This document shows, piece after piece, positions 14,736-22,596 of a DNA stretch of 54,514 bases; the first letter of the stretch is position 1; every line of letters begins with the position of its first letter. Below the pieces are notes generated by a model. It was given only the letters and a program-made list of their open reading frames with translations. It did no database searches and was not told the origin of the DNA. Made by a program: the position numbers and the translations under genes. Where the stretch lies: positions 1 through 54,514 of the forward strand of contig NZ_SPQL01000020.1 in assembly GCF_004570385.1 (NCBI RefSeq), in the 5' to 3' direction. This stretch comes from Blastococcus sp. CT_GayMR19. GTDB taxonomy: Bacteria; Actinomycetota; Actinomycetes; Mycobacteriales; Geodermatophilaceae.

Positions 14736-15063
14736 TCCGTGACGCTAGGCACGCGTGCCCGCCGGTCTCCGGAGACGCGCCGGTGGCCGGGAAGACGACA
14801 CGCGCGGAACCGGTCCCGGGTGCGGAGCGTGACGAGATGTCGACCTGGGTGAGCAAGGCTGGTTGTGCGCCATGCGCTCGCGCGTGACCTGCACGGACAT
14901 GGTTCCGGCCGGTCGGCCGCCGCCGCGGATCCCGTCCGCGGAGCGCCGGATGTGCCTGTGAACCGAGGTCACGGAGAGGACGGCCTTGTTTCGCTGCGTT
15001 CATCCCGGTCACCCATTGGAGTGACCGCACCAGCCCCGTGCATGGAAAAGGAGCGATACGACG
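14736..15063. other. Intergenic region between divergent DUF3097 and PRC-barrel genes
   Basis: This 328-bp stretch contains no convincing gene. It must hold the divergent promoters. A short hairpin CCGCGGA/TCCGCGG is at 14923-14941, and a weak SigB/SigF-like promoter candidate is at 14988-15011. The Shine-Dalgarno sequence for the PRC-barrel gene is AAGGAG, close to its ATG. Confidence 0.5.
14988..15011 (+). promoter_or_regulatory. Possible SigB/SigF-type promoter
   Basis: GTTT at 14988-14991, a 14-base spacer and GGTCAC at 15006-15011 resemble the GTTT-N14-16-GGGTA pattern of actinobacterial stress sigma factors. The position, about 50 bp upstream of a PRC-barrel/DUF2382 stress-protein gene, fits, but the second half matches poorly. 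Confidence 0.25.
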
Positions 15064-15951
15064 ATGATCGGCACCGACACCATCAGCCGCGTGATCGGCC
15101 AGGACGTCTACGACGAGTCCGGCGAGAAGATCGGGTCGGCCGCGGAGGTCTATCTCGACGACGAGACCGGCCAGCCGGAGTGGGTCACCGTCCGCACCGG
15201 ACTGTTCGGCACCAAGGAGTCCTTCGTCCCGATCCGCAACGCGGACCTCACCAACGACGGCGTCCGCGTACCGGTCAGCAAGTCCCAGGTGAAGGACGCT
15301 CCCAAGATCGACACCGACGGGCACCTCTCCCCCGAGGAGGAGCAGGAGCTCTACCGCTACTACGGCATGGGCGCCGGCACCGACACGGGTATCGCCGGCA
15401 CGCAGACCGGTCTCGCCGGGACGCAGACCCGCACCGACACCGGGACCGCCGGCACCGACACCGGGCTCGCCGGCACGGGCCGTGCCGACACGGACCTGAA
15501 CACCCACGGCACCGTCGGCCACGACACCTCCGGCCCGACGACCGACAACGCGATGACCCGCTCGGAGGAGCGCCTCAACGTGGGCACCCGCTCCGAGGAG
15601 GTCGGCCGCGCCCGCCTGCGCAAGTTCGTCGTCACCGAGAACGTCACCGAGACCGTGCCCGTCACCCGTGAGGAGGTGCGCATCGAGCGTGAGCCCATCA
15701 CCGACGCCAACGTCGGCAACGCGTTGGACGGGCCCGCGATCTCCGAGGAGGAGCACGAGGTGACCCTCCACGCCGAGCGCCCGGTCGTGGAGAAGGAGGC
15801 CGTCCCGGTCGAGCGCGTGCGCCTCGACAAGGACACCGTCACCGAGCAGGCCACGGTGACCGAGGGGCTCCGCAAGGAGGAGATCGAGGTCGACGGCGCC
15901 GCCGACACGACCCGCGGCGACACGCTCGAGGACCGCGACCGGCGGATCTGA
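15064..15951 (+). CDS. PRC-barrel and DUF2382 domain stress protein
   Basis: The 295-residue acidic protein has an N-terminal PRC-barrel domain (residues 1-80: VIGQDVYDESGEKIG, then WVTVRTGLFGTKESFVPI) and a C-terminal DUF2382 domain (about 160-285: EERLNVGTRSEEVGRARLRK, VTREEVRIEREP, EVTLHAERPVVEKEAVPVER). The two are joined by a low-complexity linker of TGIAGTQ/TGLAGTQ/TGTAGTD/TGLAGTG repeats. Proteins of this kind are widespread in actinobacteria, soluble, and usually stress-associated; the biochemical role is unknown. The gene stands alone, with a good Shine-Dalgarno sequence before its ATG and a strong intrinsic terminator after its stop. Confidence 0.88.
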   Translation: MIGTDTISRVIGQDVYDESGEKIGSAAEVYLDDETGQPEWVTVRTGLFGTKESFVPIRNADLTNDGVRVPVSKSQVKDAPKIDTDGHLSPEEEQELYRYYGMGAGTDTGIAGTQTGLAGTQTRTDTGTAGTDTGLAGTGRADTDLNTHGTVGHDTSGPTTDNAMTRSEERLNVGTRSEEVGRARLRKFVVTENVTETVPVTREEVRIEREPITDANVGNALDGPAISEEEHEVTLHAERPVVEKEAVPVERVRLDKDTVTEQATVTEGLRKEEIEVDGAADTTRGDTLEDRDRRI

Positions 15952-15989
15952 GCCCGCCCCGGCGTAGTGCCGGGACGATCTGACGGCGG

Positions 15990-16029
15990 CGGCGGCCGGT
16001 CGAGGCCAGGACTCGACCGGCCGCCGTTT
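15990..16029 (+). terminator. Intrinsic terminator after the PRC-barrel gene
   Basis: A perfect 15-bp stem (15990-16004 with 16012-16026; arm CGGCGGCCGGTCGAG) with a 7-base loop is followed by TTT. It ends the PRC-barrel transcription unit and separates it from the MoxR-VWA-XdhC operon. Confidence 0.85.
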
Positions 16030-16177
16030 GCCGTCTCCGGACGCCGCTCCAGGAGGGTTTCTCGTCGTATGGGAGCCCTGCAGCGGTCCCGGAGCGCGAA
16101 GAACGATCCCGTAGCCGATCCGGAGGGTGCGGCGGGCGTCCCCCGGGCGAGGGCGCGCCGCCCGCACCGCAGGTGGG

Positions 16178-17131
16178 ATGCTCGCGGGTGTGAGCGAGTC
16201 CACCGCGCAGCCGATCGCCGCCCCCGATCCCGCGGCACCCGCCTTCGCGGGCCCGGACGAGCTGGGTGCCGCGCTCGAGGGCACCGGCTACCTGCCCGAC
16301 GAGGGGCTCGCCACCGCCGCCTACCTGGCGCTGGTCATGCACCGCCCCCTGTTCCTCGAGGGGGAGGCGGGCGTCGGCAAGACCGCCCTCGCCCACGCGC
16401 TCGCCCAGGTCACCGGGCGGCCCATCTACCGACTCCAGTGCTACGAGGGGCTCGAGGCCAGCCAGGCGCTCTACGACTGGGACTTCGGCCGGCAGCTGCT
16501 GCACCTGCGCGCCGCCGAGGCCGCGCGCGCCAGCCAGGCGGCCCATGCGCCCGAGGACATGGAGACGCTCGAGGCCTCGCTCTACGACCGGCGATTCCTC
16601 CTCGCCCGCCCCCTGCTGCAGGCGCTGGAGGACTCGCCCAGCGTTCTCCTCGTCGACGAGGTGGACCGGGCCGACGACGAGTTCGAGGCGTTCCTCCTCG
16701 AGGTCCTCTCCGACTTCACGATCTCGATCCCGGAGCTCGGCACGATCCGCGCGGAGACCCCGCCGCTCGTCGTCCTCACCTCCAACCGGACCCGCGAGGT
16801 GCACGACGCCCTCAAGCGGCGCTGCCTCTACCACTGGCTGCAGCACCCCGACTTCGACCGCGAGGTCGCGATCCTGCGCCGCCGGCTGCCGCAGGTGACC
16901 GAGACGCTGGCGCGCGAGGTCGCCCGCGCCACCGCCAAGCTCCGCACGCTGGACCTCCTCAAGCCGCCCGGTATCGCGGAGGCGATGGACTGGGCGACGG
17001 CGCTGCACACCCTCGGTGCGCGCGACCTCGACCCCGATCTGGCTGCCCGCACGCTCGGCGCGGTGCTCAAGTACCGCGAGGACACCGACCGCGTGCACGC
17101 CCTGGCCCGGGGAGCGCTCTTCGGTGGCTGA
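16178..17131 (+). CDS. MoxR-type AAA+ ATPase, CoxD-like
   Basis: The 317-residue ATPase has Walker A GEAGVGKTALAHAL near residue 64, Walker B VLLVDEVDRADDEFEAFLLE near 157, sensor 1 in VVLTSNRTREVHDALKRRC near 197 (Asn and Arg finger), and RLQCYEGLEASQALYDW, which is characteristic of the CoxD branch. CoxD/MoxR ATPases work with a VWA partner to insert or mature metal centres; CoxD helps form the [CuSMoO2] site in Oligotropha. It overlaps the VWA gene by eight bases, and XdhC follows, giving the order coxD-E-F. The ATG at 16178 is used; a GTG at 16190 is nearly as good. Confidence 0.85.
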   Translation: MLAGVSESTAQPIAAPDPAAPAFAGPDELGAALEGTGYLPDEGLATAAYLALVMHRPLFLEGEAGVGKTALAHALAQVTGRPIYRLQCYEGLEASQALYDWDFGRQLLHLRAAEAARASQAAHAPEDMETLEASLYDRRFLLARPLLQALEDSPSVLLVDEVDRADDEFEAFLLEVLSDFTISIPELGTIRAETPPLVVLTSNRTREVHDALKRRCLYHWLQHPDFDREVAILRRRLPQVTETLAREVARATAKLRTLDLLKPPGIAEAMDWATALHTLGARDLDPDLAARTLGAVLKYREDTDRVHALARGALFGG

Positions 17132-18266
17132 GACGGCGGCACCCCCGGCGTCCCCCGCCCTGTCGCGGGACGTCGTCGACACCGTGCTGGGCTTCGCCCG
17201 GACGCTGCGGCACGCGGGCGTCACGGCCTCGCCGGACCGGGTGGAGGCGATGCTGGAGGCGCTCGGCTCGCTCGACGTCCTGGATCCCACGGACGTCTAC
17301 TGGGCGGGCCGGCTGACCCTGTGCGGCAGCCCCGACGATCTGGACCGCTACGACGCGGCCTTCGCCGCGTACTTCGCCGGGGAGGCCCCGCGCGCGAGCA
17401 GGAATTCCGCCCCCCAGCAGCCCCAGCTGGCCACCACCGCGCCGCTGGACGCGGGCGACGGCGAGGGCGACGACGACGGGGAGACCCCCGACCTGGCCAC
17501 CCGCGCCAGCGCCGACGAGGTGCTGCGGCACCGGGACGTCGCCGAGCTGAGCGTCGCCGAGCGCGAGCACCTGCGCCGGCTGTTCGCGCTGCTGGTCCCC
17601 GCCTCGCCGATGCGGCCCGCCCGGCGCCGTCGTCCCAGCGGGCGTGGTGCGGTGCACCCGGCCCGGACGGTGCGCCGGGCGCTGCGCAGCGGCGGTGAGG
17701 TGACCCGGCTGATGCACCGGCGGCCGCAGCCCCGCCCGCGCCGCGTCGTCCTGCTGATCGACGTCTCCGGGTCGATGAGCCCGTACGCCGACGCGCTGCT
17801 GCGGTTCGCCCACGCGGCGGTCCGCGCCCGGCCGTCGGCCACCGAGGTCTTCACGATCGGAACCCGGCTGACCCGCGTCACCCGGGAGCTGCGGCTGCGC
17901 GACCCCGACAAGGCCCTGGCCGCCAGTGCCTCGGCCATTCCGGACTGGTCGGGCGGCACGCGGCTCGGCGAGGTGCTCAAGGCCTTCCTCGACCGGTGGG
18001 GGCAGCGGGGGACGGCGCGCGGCGCGGTGATCGTCGTCTGCAGCGACGGGTGGGAGCGGGGCGGCACCGAGTTGCTGGGCGAGCAGATGACCCGCCTGCA
18101 GCGGCTGGCGCATGCCGTCGTCTGGGTGAATCCGCACAAGGGCCGGGCCGGCTACGAGCCGTTGACCGGTGGGATGCAGGCGGCGCTGCCGGCGATCGAC
18201 CATTTCGTGTCCGGGCACAGCATGGCCGCGTTCGAGGAGCTGACGGGAGTGATCCAGCGTGCGTGA
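17124..18266 (+). CDS. VWA domain protein, CoxE-like
   Basis: The 380-residue protein has a helical N-terminus, an acidic linker near residue 110 (GDGEGDDDGETPD) and a C-terminal von Willebrand A domain. The MIDAS metal motif DVSGSM is in VVLLIDVSGSMSPYADALL near residue 212, with the further MIDAS Thr/Asp in WSGGTRLGE and CSDGWERGG. CoxE proteins have this arrangement and pair with the CoxD ATPase. The GTG start lies inside the end of the ATPase gene and its stop overlaps the XdhC gene, so the three are translationally coupled. It is likely cytoplasmic or peripherally membrane-bound; no signal peptide is seen. Confidence 0.85.
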   Translation: MAETAAPPASPALSRDVVDTVLGFARTLRHAGVTASPDRVEAMLEALGSLDVLDPTDVYWAGRLTLCGSPDDLDRYDAAFAAYFAGEAPRASRNSAPQQPQLATTAPLDAGDGEGDDDGETPDLATRASADEVLRHRDVAELSVAEREHLRRLFALLVPASPMRPARRRRPSGRGAVHPARTVRRALRSGGEVTRLMHRRPQPRPRRVVLLIDVSGSMSPYADALLRFAHAAVRARPSATEVFTIGTRLTRVTRELRLRDPDKALAASASAIPDWSGGTRLGEVLKAFLDRWGQRGTARGAVIVVCSDGWERGGTELLGEQMTRLQRLAHAVVWVNPHKGRAGYEPLTGGMQAALPAIDHFVSGHSMAAFEELTGVIQRA

Positions 18267-19380
18267 CGTGCTCGACGAACTGGTCGGCTGGTGGCAGGCG
18301 GGGGAGACCGTCGGCATGGGCACCGTGGTCGCCACCTGGCGCTCCGCGCCGCGCCCCGCCGGCGCCTCGATGCTGGTGGGCCCGGACGGGACGGCGGTCG
18401 GCAGCGTGTCCGGCGGGTGCGTCGAGGGCGCCGTCTACGAGGAGGCGAAGGACGTCGTCGAGACGGGGGAGCCGACCCTCGAGCGCTACGGCGTCAGTGA
18501 CGACGACGCCTTCGCCGTGGGACTGACCTGCGGCGGGATCCTCGACGTCTTCGTCGAGGCGATCTCCCGAGAGTCGTTCCCGGAGCTCGGCGAGGTCGCC
18601 GAGTCGGTCGAGAACCACGAGCCGGTCGCCGTCGTCACCGTGGTGAAGGGCCCCGACGACCGGATCGGCCGGCGGCTGGTGCTGTGGCCCGATCGGGAGT
18701 CCGGAACCCTGGGCCTGCAGCGCCTGGACGACGCCGTCGCCGCCGACGCCCGGGGGATGCTCGCCGCGGGCAGGACCGGGATGCTGCACGTCGGCCACGA
18801 CGGCGAGCGCCGCGGGGACGACCTCACGCTGTTCGTGAACTCCTTCGCGCCGCCGGCCCGGATGGTCGTCTTCGGCGCCATCGACTTCGCGGCCGCGGTC
18901 GCCCGGGTGGGCGCGTTCCTCGGCTACCGGGTGACCGTCTGCGACGCCCGGCCGGTGTTCGCGACGCCGAAGCGCTTCCCCGACGCCCACGAGGTGATCG
19001 TCGAGTGGCCGCACCGGTACCTCCAGGCGGAGGTCGACGCCGGCCGCATCGACGAGCGCACGGTCCTCTGCGTGCTCACCCACGACCCGAAGTTCGACGT
19101 CCCGCTGCTGGAGGTCGCGCTGCGGCTCCCGGTGGCCTACGTCGGCGCCATGGGGTCGCGGCGGACGCACGACGAGCGGCTGGCGCGGCTGGTCGAGGCG
19201 GGACTGACCGAGGCGGAGATCGCCCGGCTGTCCTCGCCGATCGGCCTGGACCTCGGTGCGCGGACGCCGGAGGAGACCGCGGTCTCCATCGCCGCCGAGA
19301 TCATCGCCGGGCGCTGGGGCGGGAGCGGGGAGCGGCTGGCCGGCACCGCGGGGCCGATCCACCGCACGGCCGAGCGCTGA
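18259..19380 (+). CDS. XdhC/CoxF family molybdoenzyme maturation factor
   Basis: The 373-residue protein has an N-terminal XdhC/CoxI domain (MGTVVATWRSAPRPAGASML, SVSGGCVEGAVYEEAK near residue 52, GLTCGGILDVFVE near 90) and a C-terminal Rossmann-like XdhC_C domain (VVFGAIDFAAAVARVGAFLGY, VTVCDARPVFA, LCVLTHDPKFDVPLL, YVGAMGSRRTHDERLARL). XdhC binds molybdopterin cofactor, protects it and helps sulfurate it before insertion into xanthine-dehydrogenase-family enzymes. As third gene after CoxD- and CoxE-like genes it corresponds to CoxF. The most likely client in this window is CoxSLM, 17 kb downstream. The GTG start overlaps the VWA gene. Confidence 0.88.
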   Translation: MRDVLDELVGWWQAGETVGMGTVVATWRSAPRPAGASMLVGPDGTAVGSVSGGCVEGAVYEEAKDVVETGEPTLERYGVSDDDAFAVGLTCGGILDVFVEAISRESFPELGEVAESVENHEPVAVVTVVKGPDDRIGRRLVLWPDRESGTLGLQRLDDAVAADARGMLAAGRTGMLHVGHDGERRGDDLTLFVNSFAPPARMVVFGAIDFAAAVARVGAFLGYRVTVCDARPVFATPKRFPDAHEVIVEWPHRYLQAEVDAGRIDERTVLCVLTHDPKFDVPLLEVALRLPVAYVGAMGSRRTHDERLARLVEAGLTEAEIARLSSPIGLDLGARTPEETAVSIAAEIIAGRWGGSGERLAGTAGPIHRTAER

Positions 19381-19455
19381 GACGTCGAGTCCGAGTTCCC
19401 GCTGGGGGGCCGGACGGGTCGTGGCGGCGGCCGTTCCCAGGTATCCCGGGTGCCG

Positions 19456-19477
19456 GAGTGTGTTCCACGCCATACTC
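19456..19477 (+). promoter_or_regulatory. Dyad upstream of mftA
   Basis: GAGTGTG at 19456-19462 and CATACTC at 19471-19477 form an inverted repeat (6 of 7) with an 8-base spacer, about 37 bp before the mftA ATG. The size and shape suit a TetR-type operator. The usual mftR gene is not present, so the cognate regulator would be elsewhere. Confidence 0.35.
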
Positions 19478-19514
19478 GGCGATGGCACTGCCGGATCAAC
19501 CTGGAGGAGGCACC

Positions 19515-19655
19515 ATGCCCGAGCCCCGTACCCAGCTGCCCACGACCGACGCCGACGTGCTCGCCGGCGAGACGCCGGTTCCGGACGAGGAGGTCCTGAC
19601 GAGCGAGCTGCTGGTCGAGGAGGTCTCCATCGACGGCATGTGCGGCGTCTACTGA
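19515..19655 (+). CDS. mftA: Mycofactocin precursor peptide MftA
   Basis: This 46-residue precursor peptide ends in SIDGMCGVY. The terminal Val-Tyr is the part decarboxylated and crosslinked by MftC and then released by MftE to give the redox cofactor; IDGMCGVY is the conserved family end. The acidic leader (PVPDEEVLTSELLVEEVS) is the recognition segment bound by MftB. The ATG follows a strong TGGAGGAGG. The downstream genes mftB to mftF confirm the identity. No other precursor copy is seen. Confidence 0.96.
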   Translation: MPEPRTQLPTTDADVLAGETPVPDEEVLTSELLVEEVSIDGMCGVY

Positions 19656-19667
19656 TCCCGTCGGACG

Positions 19668-20033
19668 ATGGCTACGGCTGCTGCCGGGCCCCCGGGCACC
19701 CACCCGGCTGACGGCGAGAGCGTGGACCTGGCCCAGGCATGGGCGCTGTCCCCGCTGGTGACGCTGCGCCCAGAACCCTTCGGGGCGCTGGCCTACCACT
19801 TCGGCAACCGGCGTCTGGTGTTCCTGCGCCGCCCGGAGCTGGTGACGGTGGTGCGCGGCCTGGCCGCCGCCGCTGATGTACGTGGAGCCCTTGCGGCAGC
19901 AGGTGTCGCGGAGCGCCACTGGCCGGCCTATGCCGGCGCGCTGGCGCGACTGGCCACGGCCGGGTTGATCCAGCGACGTGAAGGCCATGCACACGGAGAA
20001 CCTGGTCACGACGAAGGGGATGAGCGGCCGTGA
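19668..20033 (+). CDS. mftB: Mycofactocin chaperone MftB
   Basis: The 121-residue RiPP-recognition protein (PqqD-like winged helix) presents MftA to the radical SAM enzyme MftC. Typical features are the N-terminal WALSPLVTLRPEPFGALAYHFG, RRLVFLRRPELVTVVR, and the C-terminal helix YAGALARLATAGLIQRR. The last 20 residues are His/Gly/Glu-rich (HAHGEPGHDEGDERP) and probably disordered. It begins 12 bases after mftA ends, and its stop overlaps the GTG of mftC. Confidence 0.92.
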   Translation: MATAAAGPPGTHPADGESVDLAQAWALSPLVTLRPEPFGALAYHFGNRRLVFLRRPELVTVVRGLAAAADVRGALAAAGVAERHWPAYAGALARLATAGLIQRREGHAHGEPGHDEGDERP

Positions 20034-21289
20034 CACCGGTAGCAGCCATGAACGAGGTCGAGCGGACCAGCGGGCCGCTGGCCGGCTCACTGGTCGAGCA
20101 GTTCGAGTACGGGCTGGACGCGCCGATCTGCCTCACGTGGGAGCTGACCTACGCGTGCAACCTGTCCTGCGCGCACTGCCTGTCCTCGTCGGGCCGCAGG
20201 GACCCGCGGGAGCTCACCACCGCGCAGTGCGAGGGCGTCATCGACGAGCTGCAGCGGATGCAGGTCTTCTACGTCAACGTCGGCGGGGGAGAGCCCACGA
20301 TCCGGCCGGACTTCTGGCACCTGCTGGACTACGCGGTCGGCCATTCCGTGGGGGTCAAGTTCTCCACGAACGGGGTGCGCATCACGCCGGAACGGGCGCG
20401 GTTCCTGGCCTCGACCGACTACGTGGACGTACAGGTGTCGCTGGACGGCGCGACGCCGGAGGTGAACGACCAGGTACGGGGCGCGGGGTCCTTCCGCACC
20501 GCGGTCACGGCCCTCGAGAATCTCGCCGAGGCAGGCTTCACGGACACGAAGATCTCCGTGGTCATGACGCGGACGAACATCCCGCAGCTCGACGACTTCC
20601 AGGCGTTGGCGGACCGGTACGGTGCGACGCTGCGGCTCACCCGGTTGCGACCGTCCGGCCGCGGCGCCGACGTGTGGGACGAGCTGCACCCGCTGCCGAA
20701 CCAGCAGCGGCAGCTCTACGACTGGCTGCGCGAGCACGGCGAGCGGGTGCTGACCGGGGACTCCTTCTTCCACCTCGCGGGATTCGGGGAGTCGCTGCCA
20801 GGACTCAATCTGTGCGGCGCCGGCCGCGTCGTCTGCCTCATCGACCCGGTCGGGGACGTGTACGCGTGTCCGTTCGCGATCCACGAGACGTTCCGTGCCG
20901 GCAACCTGCTGACCGACGGCGGCTTCGCGGCGGTGTGGCGCACCTCGCCGCTGTTCGCCGACCTCCGCTCGCCACAGACCGGCGGCGCGTGCACGAAGTG
21001 CAGCCATTTCGACGCGTGCCGCGGTGGCTGCATGGCGGCCAAGTTCTTCACGGGCCTGCCCTTGGACGGCCCCGACCCCGAGTGCGTGCAGGGGTACGGC
21101 GAGACGGCGCTGGCGGGGGAACGCACCGTTCCGTCGCCCAGTCAGGACCACTCCCGCCGGACGCCGACCAGGAACCAACCCGTGCTGCTGCAGCTGTCAC
21201 GCCGCGAGGAGCAGCCCTGGTCGCCGGCGGCACCTCCGGTATCGGCGTGTGCGGAGCACCCGTTGGCCGGCTTCACACCCACCGCCTGA
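20030..21289 (+). CDS. mftC: Mycofactocin radical SAM maturase MftC
   Basis: This 419-residue radical SAM/SPASM enzyme decarboxylates the C-terminal Tyr of MftA and then forms the Val-Tyr crosslink. The SAM cluster ligands are Cys43, Cys47 and Cys50 (CNLSCAHC), followed by NVGGGEPTIRPDFW. Auxiliary-cluster cysteines occur in LCGAGRVVCLIDPVGDVYACPF and CTKCSHFDACRGGC. The GTG at 20030 overlaps the mftB stop; an ATG at 20048 is possible. The tail after the SPASM domain is about 50 residues and ends in AEHPLAGFTPTA. Confidence 0.95.
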   Translation: MTPVAAMNEVERTSGPLAGSLVEQFEYGLDAPICLTWELTYACNLSCAHCLSSSGRRDPRELTTAQCEGVIDELQRMQVFYVNVGGGEPTIRPDFWHLLDYAVGHSVGVKFSTNGVRITPERARFLASTDYVDVQVSLDGATPEVNDQVRGAGSFRTAVTALENLAEAGFTDTKISVVMTRTNIPQLDDFQALADRYGATLRLTRLRPSGRGADVWDELHPLPNQQRQLYDWLREHGERVLTGDSFFHLAGFGESLPGLNLCGAGRVVCLIDPVGDVYACPFAIHETFRAGNLLTDGGFAAVWRTSPLFADLRSPQTGGACTKCSHFDACRGGCMAAKFFTGLPLDGPDPECVQGYGETALAGERTVPSPSQDHSRRTPTRNQPVLLQLSRREEQPWSPAAPPVSACAEHPLAGFTPTA

Positions 21290-21321
21290 TCGCGCACCGC
21301 CTGATAGCACCCACCGCCTGA
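21280..21321 (+). repeat. Three copies of CACCGCCTGA at the mftC end
   Basis: CACCGCCTGA occurs at 21280-21289 (covering the mftC stop), 21295-21304 and 21312-21321. Each copy contains an in-line TGA. This looks like slippage duplication in the short mftC-mftD gap and has no clear function. Confidence 0.6.
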
Positions 21322-21344
21322 CCGCACCGGGAGACGAGAGCCGA

Positions 21345-22595
21345 ATGTCCAAGCCTGCCTGGCTGGCCAACCCCTGGGCGCAGAACCCGTGGTTCGAGTC
21401 CGTCGCCGTCGCGCAGCGGCGTGCCCGCAAGCGGCTGCCGGCCCCCCTCTACGCGGCACTGATGGCGGGTTCGGAGCGCGGCCAGACCGTGGCAGAGAAC
21501 GAGTCGGCCTTCCGCGAGCTCGGCCTGGCCCCGCACGTGGCCGGCAATCCGCCGGTACGGGAGCTGGCCACCACGCTGATGGGGCAGGAGATCGCGCTGC
21601 CGGTGGTCATCTCGCCGACCGGAGTGCAGGCGGTCCACCCCGACGGCGAGGTCGCGGTGGCCCGCGCCGCCGCGGCCCGGGGGACGCTGATGGGGCTGAG
21701 CAACTTCGCCTCCAAGTCGGTGGAGGAGGTGGTGGCGGCCAACCCGCGGACGCTGTTCCAGATGTACTGGACCGGCGACCGTGACGTCATGGTCGAGCGG
21801 ATGGAGCGTGCCCGCGCCGCCGGGGCGATCGGCCTGATCGCGACGCTGGACTGGTCCTTCTCCATCGGCCGGGACTGGGGAAGCCCGGAGATCCCGGAGA
21901 AGGTCGACCTCCGCACCATGGTCCGGATGGCGCCCCATGTCGTGCACAAGCCGCGCTGGCTGGCGGCGTTCGCCCGCACCGGGCGGCTGCCCGACCTCAC
22001 CGCACCCAACCTGGCCCGTGCCGGCCAGCCCGCGCCGGGATTCTTCGGGGCGTACTACGAGTGGATGAACACCCCGCCGCCGACCTGGGACGACGTCGCC
22101 TGGATCCGGGAGCAGTGGGGCGGCCCCTTCATGCTCAAGGGCGTCGGCCGGGTCGACGACGCCCGGCGGGCCGTCGACGCCGGGGTCACCGCCATCTCGG
22201 TGTCCAACCACGGCGGCAACAACCTCGACGGGACCCCCGCCGCCATCCGGATGCTCAAGCCGGTCGTCGACGCGGTCGGGAAGGACGTCGAGGTCGTCAT
22301 GGACGGCGGGATCCGGCGCGGCTCCGACGTGGTCAAGGCGCTCTGTCTCGGCGCGCGGGCGGTGCTCATCGGCCGCGCCTACCTGTGGGGGCTGGCCGCC
22401 AACGGGCAGGCCGGGGTGGAGAACGTGCTGGACATCATGCGGATGGGCATCGACTCCGCGCTGCTGGGCATGGGCGCCGCCTCCGTGCACGACCTGACGC
22501 CCGGGCACCTGGTGATACCCGAGGGCTTCCACCGCGCTCTCGGCGGGACCGAGGACACCCCCGCGCCGGCGACGTTCGCCGTCGCCACGCCGTGA
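21345..22595 (+). CDS. mftD: Mycofactocin FMN-dependent oxidase MftD
   Basis: The 416-residue flavoprotein of the lactate oxidase/glycolate oxidase family oxidatively deaminates the mycofactocin intermediate AHDP to premycofactocin (PMFT), creating the redox-active alpha-keto group. The FMN-binding and catalytic regions are PVVISPTGVQAVHPDGEVA, YWTGDRDVMVERM, SVSNHGGNNLDGTPAA (catalytic His and phosphate contact) and VVMDGGIRRGSDVVKAL with ARAVLIGRAYLWG. The ATG at 21345 follows GGGAGACGAGAG. The N-terminal LANPWAQNPWFESVAVAQRR is characteristic of MftD. Confidence 0.95.
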   Translation: MSKPAWLANPWAQNPWFESVAVAQRRARKRLPAPLYAALMAGSERGQTVAENESAFRELGLAPHVAGNPPVRELATTLMGQEIALPVVISPTGVQAVHPDGEVAVARAAAARGTLMGLSNFASKSVEEVVAANPRTLFQMYWTGDRDVMVERMERARAAGAIGLIATLDWSFSIGRDWGSPEIPEKVDLRTMVRMAPHVVHKPRWLAAFARTGRLPDLTAPNLARAGQPAPGFFGAYYEWMNTPPPTWDDVAWIREQWGGPFMLKGVGRVDDARRAVDAGVTAISVSNHGGNNLDGTPAAIRMLKPVVDAVGKDVEVVMDGGIRRGSDVVKALCLGARAVLIGRAYLWGLAANGQAGVENVLDIMRMGIDSALLGMGAASVHDLTPGHLVIPEGFHRALGGTEDTPAPATFAVATP

Positions 22596-22596
22596 C

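Noticed and set aside
13807-16284. An 825-residue open frame on the minus strand
   Set aside because: It runs antisense through the PRC-barrel gene and out of frame through DUF3097; the Val/Gly/Arg-rich composition is that of a shadow frame.
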